Assembly: GCA_964415065.1 (NCBI GenBank)
Contig: CAYPYX010000009.1
Coordinates: forward strand, 8,794-72,793
Direction of reading: 5' to 3'
Length of the DNA stretch: 64,000 nucleotides
Source of the DNA: VMCP01 sp964415065
GTDB lineage: Bacteria > Bacteroidota > Bacteroidia > NS11-12g > UBA955
In this document: positions 51,661 through 61,201 of the stretch, one piece after another
Layout of the letters: each line of letters opens with the position of its first letter
Numbering within the stretch: the stretch's first letter is position 1
Notes under the pieces: model-generated
The model's database searches: none
What the model saw: only the letters and a program-made list of their open reading frames with translations
Told to the model about the DNA's origin: nothing
Position numbers and translations under genes: made by a program

Positions 51661-53064
51661 ATGGCGAGAAGAGCAAAATTACACAAGTTCGTAGAGGGAC
51701 TTGAAATAGTGAGCGCAGGTGCAGAAGGGCATTCAATAGGTAGAAATGACAATCAAGTTGTTTTTGTGAAGTATGCTGCTCCGGGAGATGTTGTAGATGT
51801 TCGAGTTGTAAAGAAAAAGAAGAACTTTATGGAAGGTCAAATTATTCGCTTCCATAAAAAATCAGAGCAACGTATTGAACCATTCTGTGAATATTTTACC
51901 CTTTGTGGGGGATGTAAATGGCAACATTTGGATTATCCCGATCAATTGGCATTCAAGCAACAACAAGTTGTTGATGCATTGGAACGCTTAGGAGGAATTG
52001 AAGGGTTTCAAATTGAACCAATTAAAGGAAGTGCAAAAACTCGGGGATATCGAAACAAATTAGAACTTACATTCAGTGAAAGGGCATGGTTGGTGGAATA
52101 CAATCCTGAAGCAGAAAATCATCCAAGAGCTTTAGGTTTTCATATGCCTGGTCAATTTAGTAAGTTATTGGATATCGAGTTCTGCCATCTGATGCCAGAG
52201 TATGTTAATGAAATTCAACGTGGAATCAAGTCTTATTGTGATGAAAAAGGAATTTCTTATCATGACATCCAAAAACACGAAGGAATGATGCGAAATGTTA
52301 TGTTCCGTTGTAATTCAAAAGGTGAATGGATGGTATTGGTTTCGTTTTATTATCCAGATCAACCGATAATCGATGGGGTAATGTCATACATCCACAATAC
52401 TTTTAAGAACATTGTATCATTGGTGTATGTAGTGAATGAAAAGATGAATGATACGTTGTCTGGTTGCACTGTAATTACTTATGCTGGATTGCCGTATTTA
52501 ACAGAATGGTTGGGAGATAAAGAATATAGAATTAATCCGTTAAGTTTTTTCCAAACAAATACAGATCAAGCCAAGGAACTATATGATATCACTGCATCCT
52601 ATGCAAATCTTACAGGAACAGAGTTGGTGTATGATTTGTATACGGGAACAGGAAGTATTGCACTGTACGTAGCAGACAAGGCCCGTAAAGTAATCGGCAT
52701 TGAATATGTGGAAGAAGCGATTGTAGATGCAAAAATCAACGCAGAAATCAATGGAATTCAACATTGTGATTTCTTTGCGGGTGATATGAAAGATATATTA
52801 ACGGCTGAATTTATTGCAATTCACGGGAAGCCTGATGTAATCATTACTGATCCTCCAAGAGAAGGAATGCATTCTTCTGTTGTGGAACGTATTTTAGAAG
52901 CAGAACCGCAGAGAATAGTATATGTAAGTTGCAATCCAGCAACGCAAGCTAGAGATGCGAAACTTTTAAATGAAAAATATCAGTTGGTAAAAATCCAACC
53001 AGTTGATATGTTTCCACACACACACCATGTTGAGAACGTTGCACTATTTCAATTGAGGAAGTAG
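51661..53064 (+). CDS. rlmD: 23S rRNA (uracil-C5)-methyltransferase, RlmD/RumA type
   Basis: 467 residues from ATG 51661. It methylates uridine at C5 in 23S rRNA using SAM. An N-terminal TRAM domain is followed by the iron-sulfur cysteines in FCEYFTLCGGCKWQH. The methyltransferase domain carries YDLYTGTGSIALYVA, ITDPPREGMH, and the catalytic cysteine in YVSCNPATQARD. RlmD is the closest match, but Bacteroidota homologues sometimes modify other uridines. Convergent with sucA. Confidence 0.9.
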   Translation: MARRAKLHKFVEGLEIVSAGAEGHSIGRNDNQVVFVKYAAPGDVVDVRVVKKKKNFMEGQIIRFHKKSEQRIEPFCEYFTLCGGCKWQHLDYPDQLAFKQQQVVDALERLGGIEGFQIEPIKGSAKTRGYRNKLELTFSERAWLVEYNPEAENHPRALGFHMPGQFSKLLDIEFCHLMPEYVNEIQRGIKSYCDEKGISYHDIQKHEGMMRNVMFRCNSKGEWMVLVSFYYPDQPIIDGVMSYIHNTFKNIVSLVYVVNEKMNDTLSGCTVITYAGLPYLTEWLGDKEYRINPLSFFQTNTDQAKELYDITASYANLTGTELVYDLYTGTGSIALYVADKARKVIGIEYVEEAIVDAKINAEINGIQHCDFFAGDMKDILTAEFIAIHGKPDVIITDPPREGMHSSVVERILEAEPQRIVYVSCNPATQARDAKLLNEKYQLVKIQPVDMFPHTHHVENVALFQLRK

Positions 53065-53083
53065 TGAACAGAGAAAAACTATA

Positions 53084-53119
53084 AAATCGTGGCTTAGGCA
53101 AAAGCTTGAGCCACGATTT
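53084..53119 (-). terminator. Terminator overlapping the last codons of sucA
   Basis: AAATCGTGGCT (53084-53094) and AGCCACGATTT (53109-53119) form a perfect 11-bp stem with a 14-base loop. The upstream arm lies within the last codons of sucA. On the minus strand the stem is followed by a U-rich TTTTATAGTTTTT. Confidence 0.75.
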
Positions 53120-55808
53120 CTGCTTGCTCAGCATCGTGTACTTTTTTGAATCCTGTAGCTGGGCTAGCGCTACTCTTTCTTCCAATGTATCTCAAGGAAA
53201 TCGGGAAGTCATATCGATGTAAATGTAACCATGCGCCTTGATTTTTAGGTTCTTCCTGCGCCCACACAAATTCAGCACCTTGGTATTTAGCAAAGATTTC
53301 ATCCAGCTTCCATTCGGGTAAAGGATATAATTGTTCAATACGAATTATAGCAACATCGTTGTGTTGATTTTGCTCCTTTTCTGCAAGTAAATCATAGTAA
53401 ATTTTACCAGAACATAATACGACTCTGCGCACTTTTGAGGCAACATGATTGTCGTCGATCAATTCTTGGAATTGTCCTTCGCTTAAATCATTTAATGTAC
53501 TCACGCATTTTGGATGGCGCAATAATGATTTGGGACTCATTACAATTAGAGGCATGGTAAAATCTCTTTTTAATTGTCTGCGCAATGCATGATATAAGTT
53601 TGCAGGCGTTGTGCAATTCAAAACCTGCATATTAGTTCCCGCACAGAGTTGTAAGAAACGCTCTAATCGAGCTGAACTGTGCTCCGGACCTTGTCCCTCA
53701 TAACCGTGAGGCAATAACATGGTTAAACCACTGAACTTGCTCCATTTGGCTTCTGCAGATGCAATGAACTGGTCAATCATAATTTGAGCTCCATTTGCAA
53801 AATCTCCAAATTGTGCTTCCCAGATTGTCAAATGTTTTGGTGTTGTGGTGCTGTATCCATATTCAAATCCTAAAGCAGCATATTCGCTCAATAATGAGTT
53901 ATAAGCGTTGAATTTGCCTTGGTTTGGGGAAATATTCTGAAGAGGAACATATTCTTGTTCTCCGATTTCTTGTTTAATAACGGCATGTCGGTGAGAAAAA
54001 GTTCCGCGTTCAACGTCTTGTCCTACAATTCTTACGTTGTGTCCTTCGTTCAACAAAGTACCATAAGCAAGGAGTTCACCCATTGCCCAATCGATGGTGC
54101 CGATATCGATCATTTTTTTACGATCGGCGAAAAGACTTTGAACTTTTTTGATGGGTTGAATATCTGCTGGAATAGTAGCTATAGCATCCCCAACCTTTTT
54201 CAATGTGTTTAAATCAACAGCAGTTTTTGCTGGGATCTGAATGTCTTTTACTCCTGGATGCTTATAACCCTCCCAAGTGTTTTTAATTGCACTGGGTGAG
54301 GGTTTGAATTCACCTTTGGCTTCTTCAAATTTCTCTTGCAATAAAGTTTGGAATTGAGTTTCCATTTCTTTTGCTAAAGCTGCATCAATTTCACCGCGAG
54401 TTAATAGTTGTTGTTTATATATTTCTCTCGGATTTGGGTGTTTATCAATTAATTTGTACAGTTCTGGCTGAGTGAAACGAGGTTCGTCTCCTTCGTTATG
54501 TCCGTACTTGCGATATCCTAAAAGGTCGATGAAAATATCGGAATTAAATTCATTTCTATACGCCATTGCCAGCTTAACTGCATGCACTACTGCTTCTAAA
54601 TCGTCGGCATTTACGTGTAAAACTGGACACAATGTAACCTTTGCAACATCCGTGCAATAGGTGGAGGTTCTTGAATCCAAATAGTTGGTGGTAAATCCAA
54701 TTTGGTTATTAGTAACCATGTGGATGGTACCTCCAACATAATATGCTTCAAGTCCACTCATTTGAACTACTTCGTAAACGATTCCTTGCCCTGCAACTGC
54801 TGCATCGCCATGAATTAAAATTGGACAGATTTTATTTACGTCGTTGTTGTATTTTTCATCTAATTTGGCTCTAACCAATCCTTTTACAACGGGATTTACC
54901 GCTTCCAAATGGGAAGGGTTGTCAGCTAAGCGCAAATGCACTTTTTTGCCAGCGGCTGTTTCAACATCCACGCTATAACCTAAATGGTATTTTACATCCC
55001 CTTCAAAATCGTCAAAATCTCCACCTTGAAACACTTTTCCTTCAAATTCAGAAAAGATTTGAGCGTAGGTTTTATTGAAAATATTGGCTAATACATTCAA
55101 ACGACCGCGATGTGCCATACCTAAAACGAATTCTTCCACACCCAATCCAGAACCGTATTGTATTACGGCATCAAGAGCAGGAATTAATGCTTCAAGTCCT
55201 TCTAAAGAGAATCTTTTCTGACCAATGTATTTTTTGTGAAGGAAATTTTCGAATACGGTAGCTTGATTTATTTTGCCCAAGAAATGACGTTTTTCGTCGA
55301 TGGTTAAATCTGGAGCATTCTGTGTTTTTTCAAAACGTTCCTGCAACCAATTTCTTCTACGAGGATCACGGATATAGGTGAATTCACATCCAATTGAACC
55401 GCAATAAGTTTTCTTTAACTTTTCAACGATATCCTTAAGTTTAGCTGCACCTAAGCCTACTTCAATGCCAGCATTGAACGTTTTTTCTAAATCGGCATTT
55501 TCTAAACCGAAGTTTTCGATATCTAACGTAGGTGTATAGGTCCTTCTTTGACGGATAGGATTAGTTTGAGAAAATAAATGCCCTCGTTGACGGTAGGCAT
55601 TGATCAAATTCAAGACATGAATTTCCTTTATTGCATCTTCCGACACAATTCCTCCATTTTCATACTTTTGAGTTCCTAAATCGAAACCTTCAAAAAACTT
55701 TCTCCAACCGAAATCTACGCTGTCTTTATCACTTTGGTATTGTTGATACAAATGATCAATGGCAGAAGGATCTGCGTTTTGCAAAAAGGAGGTGTCTTGC
55801 TTGCTCAT
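53094..55808 (-). CDS. sucA: 2-oxoglutarate dehydrogenase E1 component
   Basis: 904 residues, the usual length. This thiamine-diphosphate enzyme decarboxylates 2-oxoglutarate in the TCA cycle. The N-terminal FLQNADPSAIDHLYQQYQ, the active-site region GMAHRGRLNVLANIFNKTYA, HGDAAVAGQGIVYEV and FIDLLGYRKYGHNEGDEPRF are all typical. The E2 gene (sucB) is not adjacent, unlike in many genomes. A perfect -7 element lies 9 bases upstream of the ATG. A terminator overlaps its last codons. Confidence 0.97.
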   Translation of the reverse strand: MSKQDTSFLQNADPSAIDHLYQQYQSDKDSVDFGWRKFFEGFDLGTQKYENGGIVSEDAIKEIHVLNLINAYRQRGHLFSQTNPIRQRRTYTPTLDIENFGLENADLEKTFNAGIEVGLGAAKLKDIVEKLKKTYCGSIGCEFTYIRDPRRRNWLQERFEKTQNAPDLTIDEKRHFLGKINQATVFENFLHKKYIGQKRFSLEGLEALIPALDAVIQYGSGLGVEEFVLGMAHRGRLNVLANIFNKTYAQIFSEFEGKVFQGGDFDDFEGDVKYHLGYSVDVETAAGKKVHLRLADNPSHLEAVNPVVKGLVRAKLDEKYNNDVNKICPILIHGDAAVAGQGIVYEVVQMSGLEAYYVGGTIHMVTNNQIGFTTNYLDSRTSTYCTDVAKVTLCPVLHVNADDLEAVVHAVKLAMAYRNEFNSDIFIDLLGYRKYGHNEGDEPRFTQPELYKLIDKHPNPREIYKQQLLTRGEIDAALAKEMETQFQTLLQEKFEEAKGEFKPSPSAIKNTWEGYKHPGVKDIQIPAKTAVDLNTLKKVGDAIATIPADIQPIKKVQSLFADRKKMIDIGTIDWAMGELLAYGTLLNEGHNVRIVGQDVERGTFSHRHAVIKQEIGEQEYVPLQNISPNQGKFNAYNSLLSEYAALGFEYGYSTTTPKHLTIWEAQFGDFANGAQIMIDQFIASAEAKWSKFSGLTMLLPHGYEGQGPEHSSARLERFLQLCAGTNMQVLNCTTPANLYHALRRQLKRDFTMPLIVMSPKSLLRHPKCVSTLNDLSEGQFQELIDDNHVASKVRRVVLCSGKIYYDLLAEKEQNQHNDVAIIRIEQLYPLPEWKLDEIFAKYQGAEFVWAQEEPKNQGAWLHLHRYDFPISLRYIGRKSSASPATGFKKVHDAEQAEIVAQAFA

Positions 55809-55817
55809 AAATTATGG

Positions 55818-55825
55818 CAAAATTA
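55818..55825 (-). promoter_or_regulatory. -7 promoter element of sucA
   Basis: TAATTTTG on the minus strand, a perfect TAnnTTTG, nine bases before ATG 55808, implying a very short leader. Confidence 0.5.
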
Positions 55826-55990
55826 CCAAATTAAAAGCGAAATGGGAAATGGATTATTTGCGTTTTTTAAGCAATACCAACGGAGCCTTACGTCAATGCG
55901 CAATCGCCTTTCAATCGCCGAAGGAATTGAATGGAAATCGATTGTAAACAAATGGAACCTCGTATTTTGGTTCCGGAAAATGTGAATTCT

Positions 55991-56836
55991 TTATTTAAAG
56001 AGCCAAATTGTCAAGAACATTACGACAGAAGCGAATAAAAATGCGTCGAAACGATCCAACATGCCACCGTGGCCAGGAATGATATTACCACTATCTTTTA
56101 AGCCGGCTTTTCGTTTCAAAGAGCTTTCGAATAAATCACCCAAGGTACCGAATGTAGCAATAAATAAACCCAACAGAACTGCATTAATATCGGTGAACTG
56201 ACTGGTTGAGTTGAGCACGTAGAGGTTAAATGCCCAAGAAGTTACCGCAGTTAATACGGATCCACCTAAAAATCCTTCCCATGTTTTACCTGGAGAAATA
56301 CTGGGTGCTAACTTGGTTTTACCAAATAATTTTCCCGCGGCATATGCCCAAGAATCGCTCGACCAAACCAAAATGAATAACATCAGAGCTAGGTTAGGAT
56401 TAAAGTCCCTTTCAGGATTAAATGGGAATTTGAATCCTTGAGTAGGGATCAGTAAAAAGCAAGCTAGGGGCAGGCTAATATAAAACTGTGCGAATAGTTG
56501 TGTAAGAACACTAACTTGCTTTCGGTAAATCCATTGAATAACCCCGAAAAAAACAAGATATCCCATAAAAATACCCACAACCAATTGAATGTTTGTAAAA
56601 CTAAAATAGGGGAAGTGAGCTACTAACGTGAATATAATTCCAATAAACAAACCAATATTGGTAAGAATTACTGCTTTGTTACTTACGTTCTTTAATTTGA
56701 AATATTCCAACAGAGAAAAGATTCCAATGATGTTTGCTAAAAGATATATTCCTGTGGTTGTTCCGAAGAGTATTAAAAGGAAAATGACGGCTATCATTGC
56801 TGAACCGCTGATTATTCTTAGGGTGAAATTATTCAT
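55991..56836 (-). CDS. cdsA: Phosphatidate cytidylyltransferase
   Basis: 281 residues with about seven hydrophobic helices. CdsA makes CDP-diacylglycerol for phospholipid synthesis in the inner membrane. The family signature near the C terminus is present: SSLKRKAGLKDSGNIIPGHG followed by GMLDRFDA. SPGKTWEGFLGG is the earlier conserved block. The upstream 171 bases to the CPBP gene show no perfect promoter element. Confidence 0.96.
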   Translation of the reverse strand: MNNFTLRIISGSAMIAVIFLLILFGTTTGIYLLANIIGIFSLLEYFKLKNVSNKAVILTNIGLFIGIIFTLVAHFPYFSFTNIQLVVGIFMGYLVFFGVIQWIYRKQVSVLTQLFAQFYISLPLACFLLIPTQGFKFPFNPERDFNPNLALMLFILVWSSDSWAYAAGKLFGKTKLAPSISPGKTWEGFLGGSVLTAVTSWAFNLYVLNSTSQFTDINAVLLGLFIATFGTLGDLFESSLKRKAGLKDSGNIIPGHGGMLDRFDAFLFASVVMFLTIWLFK

Positions 56837-57007
56837 ATCGTTTAAAAAATCGAGTTGGGTTTAATGGTTAAAATGGTATGTGTAAGTTAAAAATGTGCAG
56901 GTTCTATTTTTTCAAAACGGAGTAGTTTTTATGGGAAACGGTTTGATTTTTTTATTGAAAATTCAGGGGGTCTTGCTGTATATACGAAAGTGCTATATGT
57001 GAAAGAA

Positions 57008-57940
57008 TTATTTGGATTTTGGTTTTTCGGGACGTGATAGCTGATACACTGACATTCCCAAAAGCAGAGAAGCAGGGATGGCCATAGAAAAATTGGTTAA
57101 AATAGTGTCAATATCAAAGTGGATGCCTGTTTTTTCGAAATTGCGTTGAAAGTAATAATGACCAACAACGGTAACACCATTAAATATAAAATGCGCGAGG
57201 GTATTGTACCAGAGGGAATTGTTTCGTTGAGCTACCCACCCAAATACGGCTCCCATCATAAATATTCCTAAAAATTCAAAAATGGAGAAATGGAGTAGAG
57301 AAAATACAAATGCTTGAAAAATTATGGCAGTTCGTTGTTTTTTATATTGACTTTCTCCCACTTTTAAAATTATCCCTCTAAAAAGATATTCTTCCAAAAA
57401 TGCGGGTAAAACAGCTAGAAGGAAAATGCAAAATATTAATTCCTGCCATTGATACATGTCTAACATGTTTTCGAATATTAAAGTTCGTTGTTCCGACAGC
57501 TTTACTCCGATGCTGAGCATACCACTTGGCCACGGGAAGTGTTTTGACCATTCAGTAAGTACAGCAACAACGGGTAATGCGGCTATCGCCATAATGATAG
57601 ACCAAGTGATTTTACGAACCGAAATAGATTGGTTGTATCCCCCGAAAAAATGAATTGAAACTCGATTTGTCAACGTGAAAAGTAGTGCTGGAATTCCCAT
57701 GTAGCTGATAAATTGTATCAAATTGGAAAATCGAGCAATGTTGATTGATAAAGCACTCCCATCGGGACTTGATGAAAGCGTACTTACTAAATCGGGAGAA
57801 ATGCCAAACCATTTGCTCAAAATGAACGTGGAAAGGCCATATCCCACTAATTGAAAGACCAATATGAATAGAAGTAAAAAAGCGATACCCCAGAGATTCA
57901 TCAAGGGTTTTTTTACGGGATTATCGATGGGAGTGAACAT
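57008..57940 (-). CDS. CPBP family intramembrane metalloprotease
   Basis: 310 residues with about eight membrane segments and the CPBP (Abi/CAAX protease-like) motifs in order: EEYLFRG, FSLLHFS and HFIFN, which carry the metal-binding Glu and His residues. Substrates of bacterial CPBP proteins are mostly unknown; some process peptides or give immunity to bacteriocins, but no bacteriocin gene is nearby. It is divergent from dus, with only 21 bases between start codons. Confidence 0.9.
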   Translation of the reverse strand: MFTPIDNPVKKPLMNLWGIAFLLLFILVFQLVGYGLSTFILSKWFGISPDLVSTLSSSPDGSALSINIARFSNLIQFISYMGIPALLFTLTNRVSIHFFGGYNQSISVRKITWSIIMAIAALPVVAVLTEWSKHFPWPSGMLSIGVKLSEQRTLIFENMLDMYQWQELIFCIFLLAVLPAFLEEYLFRGIILKVGESQYKKQRTAIIFQAFVFSLLHFSIFEFLGIFMMGAVFGWVAQRNNSLWYNTLAHFIFNGVTVVGHYYFQRNFEKTGIHFDIDTILTNFSMAIPASLLLGMSVYQLSRPEKPKSK

Positions 57941-57941
57941 T

Positions 57942-57961
57942 CTTTGTAATTTTGCACAAAG
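57942..57961. promoter_or_regulatory. Divergent dus/CPBP start region with dyad and -7 element
   Basis: CTTTGT (57942-57947) and ACAAAG (57956-57961) are inverted repeats flanking TAATTTTG (57947-57954), a perfect -7 element for dus that ends seven bases before its start. It could be an operator. Confidence 0.4.
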
Positions 57962-58939
57962 TTGGTAAAAATTGGCGACATAGCACTTGGAGAATTTCCA
58001 CTCTTGTTAGCACCTATGGAAGATGTGAGTGATCCTCCATTTCGATTTGTGTGTAAGGAGCAAGGTGTAGACCTTATGTACACTGAATTTGTAAGCAGTG
58101 AAGGTCTGATCCGGGATGCAGCAAAAAGTTTGCAAAAACTGGATATTTTTGAGTACGAACGTCCTATCGGAATTCAAATTTTTGGATCTGATATTGAATC
58201 GATGGTTGAAGCTACAAAAATTGCAACTCAGGTAAATCCGGATTTGATTGATATAAATTATGGTTGTCCTGTAAAGAAGGTGGCTTGCAAAGGAGCGGGT
58301 GCGGGTATTTTAACCAATCCGGAGAAAATGGTAGCCATGACCAAAGCTATAGTCGAAGCTACTCACTTGCCTGTTACGGTGAAAACTCGTTTGGGATGGG
58401 ATGAACAAACCAAAAATATCGTTGATGTGGCCGAGAGATTGCAAGATGTAGGAATTAAAGCATTGTCAATACACGGCAGAACTCGAGTTCAGATGTATAA
58501 AGGTGAGGCAGACTGGACACTAATCGGACGGGTGAAGGAAAATTCTCGAATGCATATTCCCATTTTTGGAAACGGTGATATTGATTCCCCCGAAAAGGCA
58601 AAGGAATATAAGAATCGATTTGGAGTGGATGGGATCATGATTGGTAGAGCAAGTATTGGATATCCTTGGGTATTTAGAGAAATAAAACACTTTCTAACAA
58701 CAGGTGAAACACTTGAAGGACCTAATTTTTTAGAACGTCTGCGGGTGTGCAAGCTCCATTTTGAAAAGTCTATTGAATGGAAAGGGGAAAAAGTAGGTGT
58801 GGTAGAAATGCGCAGACATTACGCAAATTATTTTAAGGGCATTCCACATTTTAAAGAATATCGTACGTCATTAGTAGGTGCTAACACAGCTTCTGAAGTG
58901 AATGAAATATTCGGTCAATTAGAAAAAGAGATTTTTTAA
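57962..58939 (+). CDS. dusB: tRNA-dihydrouridine synthase (DusB-like)
   Basis: 325 residues. An FMN enzyme that reduces uridines to dihydrouridine in tRNA. The opening GEFPLLLAPMEDVSDPPFR binds FMN. The catalytic cysteine lies in INYGCPVKKVACKGAGAGIL, and VKTRLGWDE and HGRTRVQMYKGEADW follow. GDIDSPEKAKEY and DGIMIGRASIG complete the barrel. The start is TTG at 57962, giving M-V-K-I-G-D-I; no ATG is available upstream. The dusB symbol is by similarity within the Dus family. Confidence 0.93.
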   Translation: MVKIGDIALGEFPLLLAPMEDVSDPPFRFVCKEQGVDLMYTEFVSSEGLIRDAAKSLQKLDIFEYERPIGIQIFGSDIESMVEATKIATQVNPDLIDINYGCPVKKVACKGAGAGILTNPEKMVAMTKAIVEATHLPVTVKTRLGWDEQTKNIVDVAERLQDVGIKALSIHGRTRVQMYKGEADWTLIGRVKENSRMHIPIFGNGDIDSPEKAKEYKNRFGVDGIMIGRASIGYPWVFREIKHFLTTGETLEGPNFLERLRVCKLHFEKSIEWKGEKVGVVEMRRHYANYFKGIPHFKEYRTSLVGANTASEVNEIFGQLEKEIF

Positions 58940-58972
58940 CCCAAAATCGGAGCGGATTTTAAAAAAATCTTC

Positions 58973-58980
58973 TACATTTG
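58973..58980 (+). promoter_or_regulatory. -7 promoter element of the Omp28-like gene
   Basis: TACATTTG, a perfect TAnnTTTG, about 19 bases before ATG 59000. Confidence 0.5.
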
Positions 58981-58999
58981 CCTAATTGACACAATTACT

Positions 59000-61048
59000 A
59001 TGAAAAAATTATTACTCACTGCAATCGGTGCTGCATTTTTGGGGTTGAATGCCCAAACAGGTTACTATCAAGTACCTGGTGCGAGCACTGGAAACCCAGG
59101 ATCATTGAATTCTGACGCTGAATACCCTCCAGGAGGTGGTTTAGCTACAGGTTGGACAACCGTAGTAACGGGACCACAATCTCAAACATGGAGCGCCGCT
59201 CAAAATATTCCTTTCAACTTTAAATTTAATGGTACTGCGGTTACCCAATATAAAATTGGTTCTACGGGTATCGTTACTTTCGATGTGGGAAGTTCTACTG
59301 CTTGCCCATCAGCTACTCCGTCTGCCTTGCCAAGTGCAAGCATTCCAAATCAGTCTGTTGTTATTTGGGGTGTGGATGCAAAATTATCAGGTGACTACGT
59401 AGTTACTAAAACTTTTGGTACAGCTCCAAATCGTCAGCATTGGATTATGTACGCTTCTTGCACTGAAGCGAATCTTTTGAATGGTTGGGCTTACATGTCA
59501 ATTGTTTTAGAAGAAGGAACAAACAACATACATATTGTAGATCAGCGTTCTAATTGCGTTAATGGCCAATCTGCATGTTCAAACAAAACTAAATTGACGG
59601 TTGGTATTCAAATTGATGGTAGCACAGCCGTAAGCGTAAATGGTTCACCTAATTATGCAATGGTAGCTACAAACGATCCAACAACCGTGGATAATGTATA
59701 TTATACTTTTTCACCAGGAACATTAGTAGACAACGATTTAACATTGGTTTCTGTTAATTTGGAAGAGTTTTTAAAGAACACCAGCGCTCCTTTTTCAATT
59801 AAGTTTTCTGCGAAAAATACGGGCGGAAAAGCTATCACATCTATCAATGCAACTTATAGTTTGAATGGTGGAAGTGAAGTAACTGAAGATATTACAGGAT
59901 TGAATTTAGCTAGCGGCAGCAGTTCCGAGTTAACATTCCCAACAAAATGGACTCCTTCTGCTTTAGGAAAGTACACTATAGCTGTGAAAATTAATTCTGT
60001 GAATTCATCTGCAGATACGTTTGGTAAAAACACTGGATCAGTTGCGGTAAACGTTTTGGATAAATGGATTAAGCGCAAGATTTTAAATGAAATTTACACG
60101 TCTTCAACTTGTCCTCCATGTGCACCTGGTAATGCTAATTACTTGAACGTAGTAGACGGTAGAACTGATCATTCAACTATCAAATATCAAGTATATTTCC
60201 CTGGTACGGGTGATCCATATTGCACTCAAGAGTCTCGTGACCGTATGAATTACTATGCGATTAACTCTGTTCCTCGTATGGAAATTGATGGTGGATGGGA
60301 TGAGAATGCAAATTCTTTCACCACTGCGTTATACGATCAGTATCAAGCAAAACCATCGTTTATTGAAATTTCAGGTACTGCAATTAACACTTGGAAAAAT
60401 ACCATCACCGCAAATATTAAATTGACTCCTGCAGCTGATATTGCTTCAAGCAATTTGAAATTATTTGCTGTTATTGTTGAGGGTGTAACTTACAAAAACA
60501 AAAAATCAAACGGAGAAACTCAGTTTGAAGATGTAATGAAGAAAATGATGCCAAACAGCACAGGTATGGCATTGAGTGGATTGACTAAAGATGTTGATGT
60601 AGATAAAACATTGTCATGGACTTTCAATGGTAACTACCGTTTGCCTTTGGATGGTACTTCAGCTCAACACATCAACCATGCTACGGAAAACAGTGTGGAA
60701 ACTTGGGATGACTTAAAGGTGGTTGTTTTCGTTCAAGATGCAACTACTAAAGAAGTATTGCAATCTGAGACTTTCGTGGTGGCTATGGCATCAACAGAAA
60801 GCGTTGAAAACAACGTATTAGTTTACCCTAATCCATCAAATGATTTGTTCCACATCAATTCTGATGTATTGCGTGGTGAAGTTGCTCAAGTTCGTGTAAC
60901 GAATTTGGCTGGTCAGGTAGTTTACGAATCAACTATGTCAAATGGTAAAGCTGAAATAGCTACTGCTGATTGGACATCAGGAATGTATATGGTTACAGTG
61001 AAGTCAAATGCTGTAAACTTTACTACTAAGATGATGGTTCGCCACTAA
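59000..61048 (+). CDS. T9SS-exported Omp28-related protein
   Basis: 682 residues: a signal peptide ending GLNAQ, an N-terminal beta domain (about 20-240), and a CARDB-like Ig domain (about 245-355). An Omp28-type domain follows (about 355-590), with a thioredoxin-like CPPC motif (Cys371-Cys374) in SSTCPPCAPGN, and a T9SS sorting domain starts VYPNPSNDLF. The CPPC resembles redox-active motifs, but whether it is enzymatic on a surface protein is unknown. Its codon choice looks more regular than its neighbours, which may indicate high expression; this was judged by eye only. Own promoter and terminator. Confidence 0.88.
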   Translation: MKKLLLTAIGAAFLGLNAQTGYYQVPGASTGNPGSLNSDAEYPPGGGLATGWTTVVTGPQSQTWSAAQNIPFNFKFNGTAVTQYKIGSTGIVTFDVGSSTACPSATPSALPSASIPNQSVVIWGVDAKLSGDYVVTKTFGTAPNRQHWIMYASCTEANLLNGWAYMSIVLEEGTNNIHIVDQRSNCVNGQSACSNKTKLTVGIQIDGSTAVSVNGSPNYAMVATNDPTTVDNVYYTFSPGTLVDNDLTLVSVNLEEFLKNTSAPFSIKFSAKNTGGKAITSINATYSLNGGSEVTEDITGLNLASGSSSELTFPTKWTPSALGKYTIAVKINSVNSSADTFGKNTGSVAVNVLDKWIKRKILNEIYTSSTCPPCAPGNANYLNVVDGRTDHSTIKYQVYFPGTGDPYCTQESRDRMNYYAINSVPRMEIDGGWDENANSFTTALYDQYQAKPSFIEISGTAINTWKNTITANIKLTPAADIASSNLKLFAVIVEGVTYKNKKSNGETQFEDVMKKMMPNSTGMALSGLTKDVDVDKTLSWTFNGNYRLPLDGTSAQHINHATENSVETWDDLKVVVFVQDATTKEVLQSETFVVAMASTESVENNVLVYPNPSNDLFHINSDVLRGEVAQVRVTNLAGQVVYESTMSNGKAEIATADWTSGMYMVTVKSNAVNFTTKMMVRH

Positions 61049-61093
61049 TCAGGTTCAAAATATTTTTAAGAGATTCTAAATCCCTTATTTGAT

Positions 61094-61129
61094 AAACGGG
61101 TCGCTTTCTTTGAGAGCGACCCGTTTTTT
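61094..61129 (+). terminator. Intrinsic terminator of the Omp28-like gene
   Basis: AAACGGGTCGCT (61094-61105) and AGCGACCCGTTT (61115-61126) form a perfect 12-bp stem with a 9-base loop and run of six T. Confidence 0.95.
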
Positions 61130-61140
61130 GTTTAATTCTT

Positions 61141-61172
61141 TTGAAAGGTTGGAAACATTTTGTTTAAATTTG
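61141..61172 (+). promoter_or_regulatory. Promoter of trhO
   Basis: TTG (61141-61143), a 21-base spacer and TAAATTTG (61165-61172) match the Bacteroidota -33/-7 consensus, 29 bases before ATG 61202. Confidence 0.6.
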
Positions 61173-61201
61173 CACTGTAAAATTTAACATTCATACCTGC
61201 C

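Noticed and set aside
55734..56037. Plus-strand frames upstream of sucA that look partly coding
   Set aside because: They begin or end antisense inside sucA and cdsA, no start or domain is convincing, and the sucA promoter lies here.
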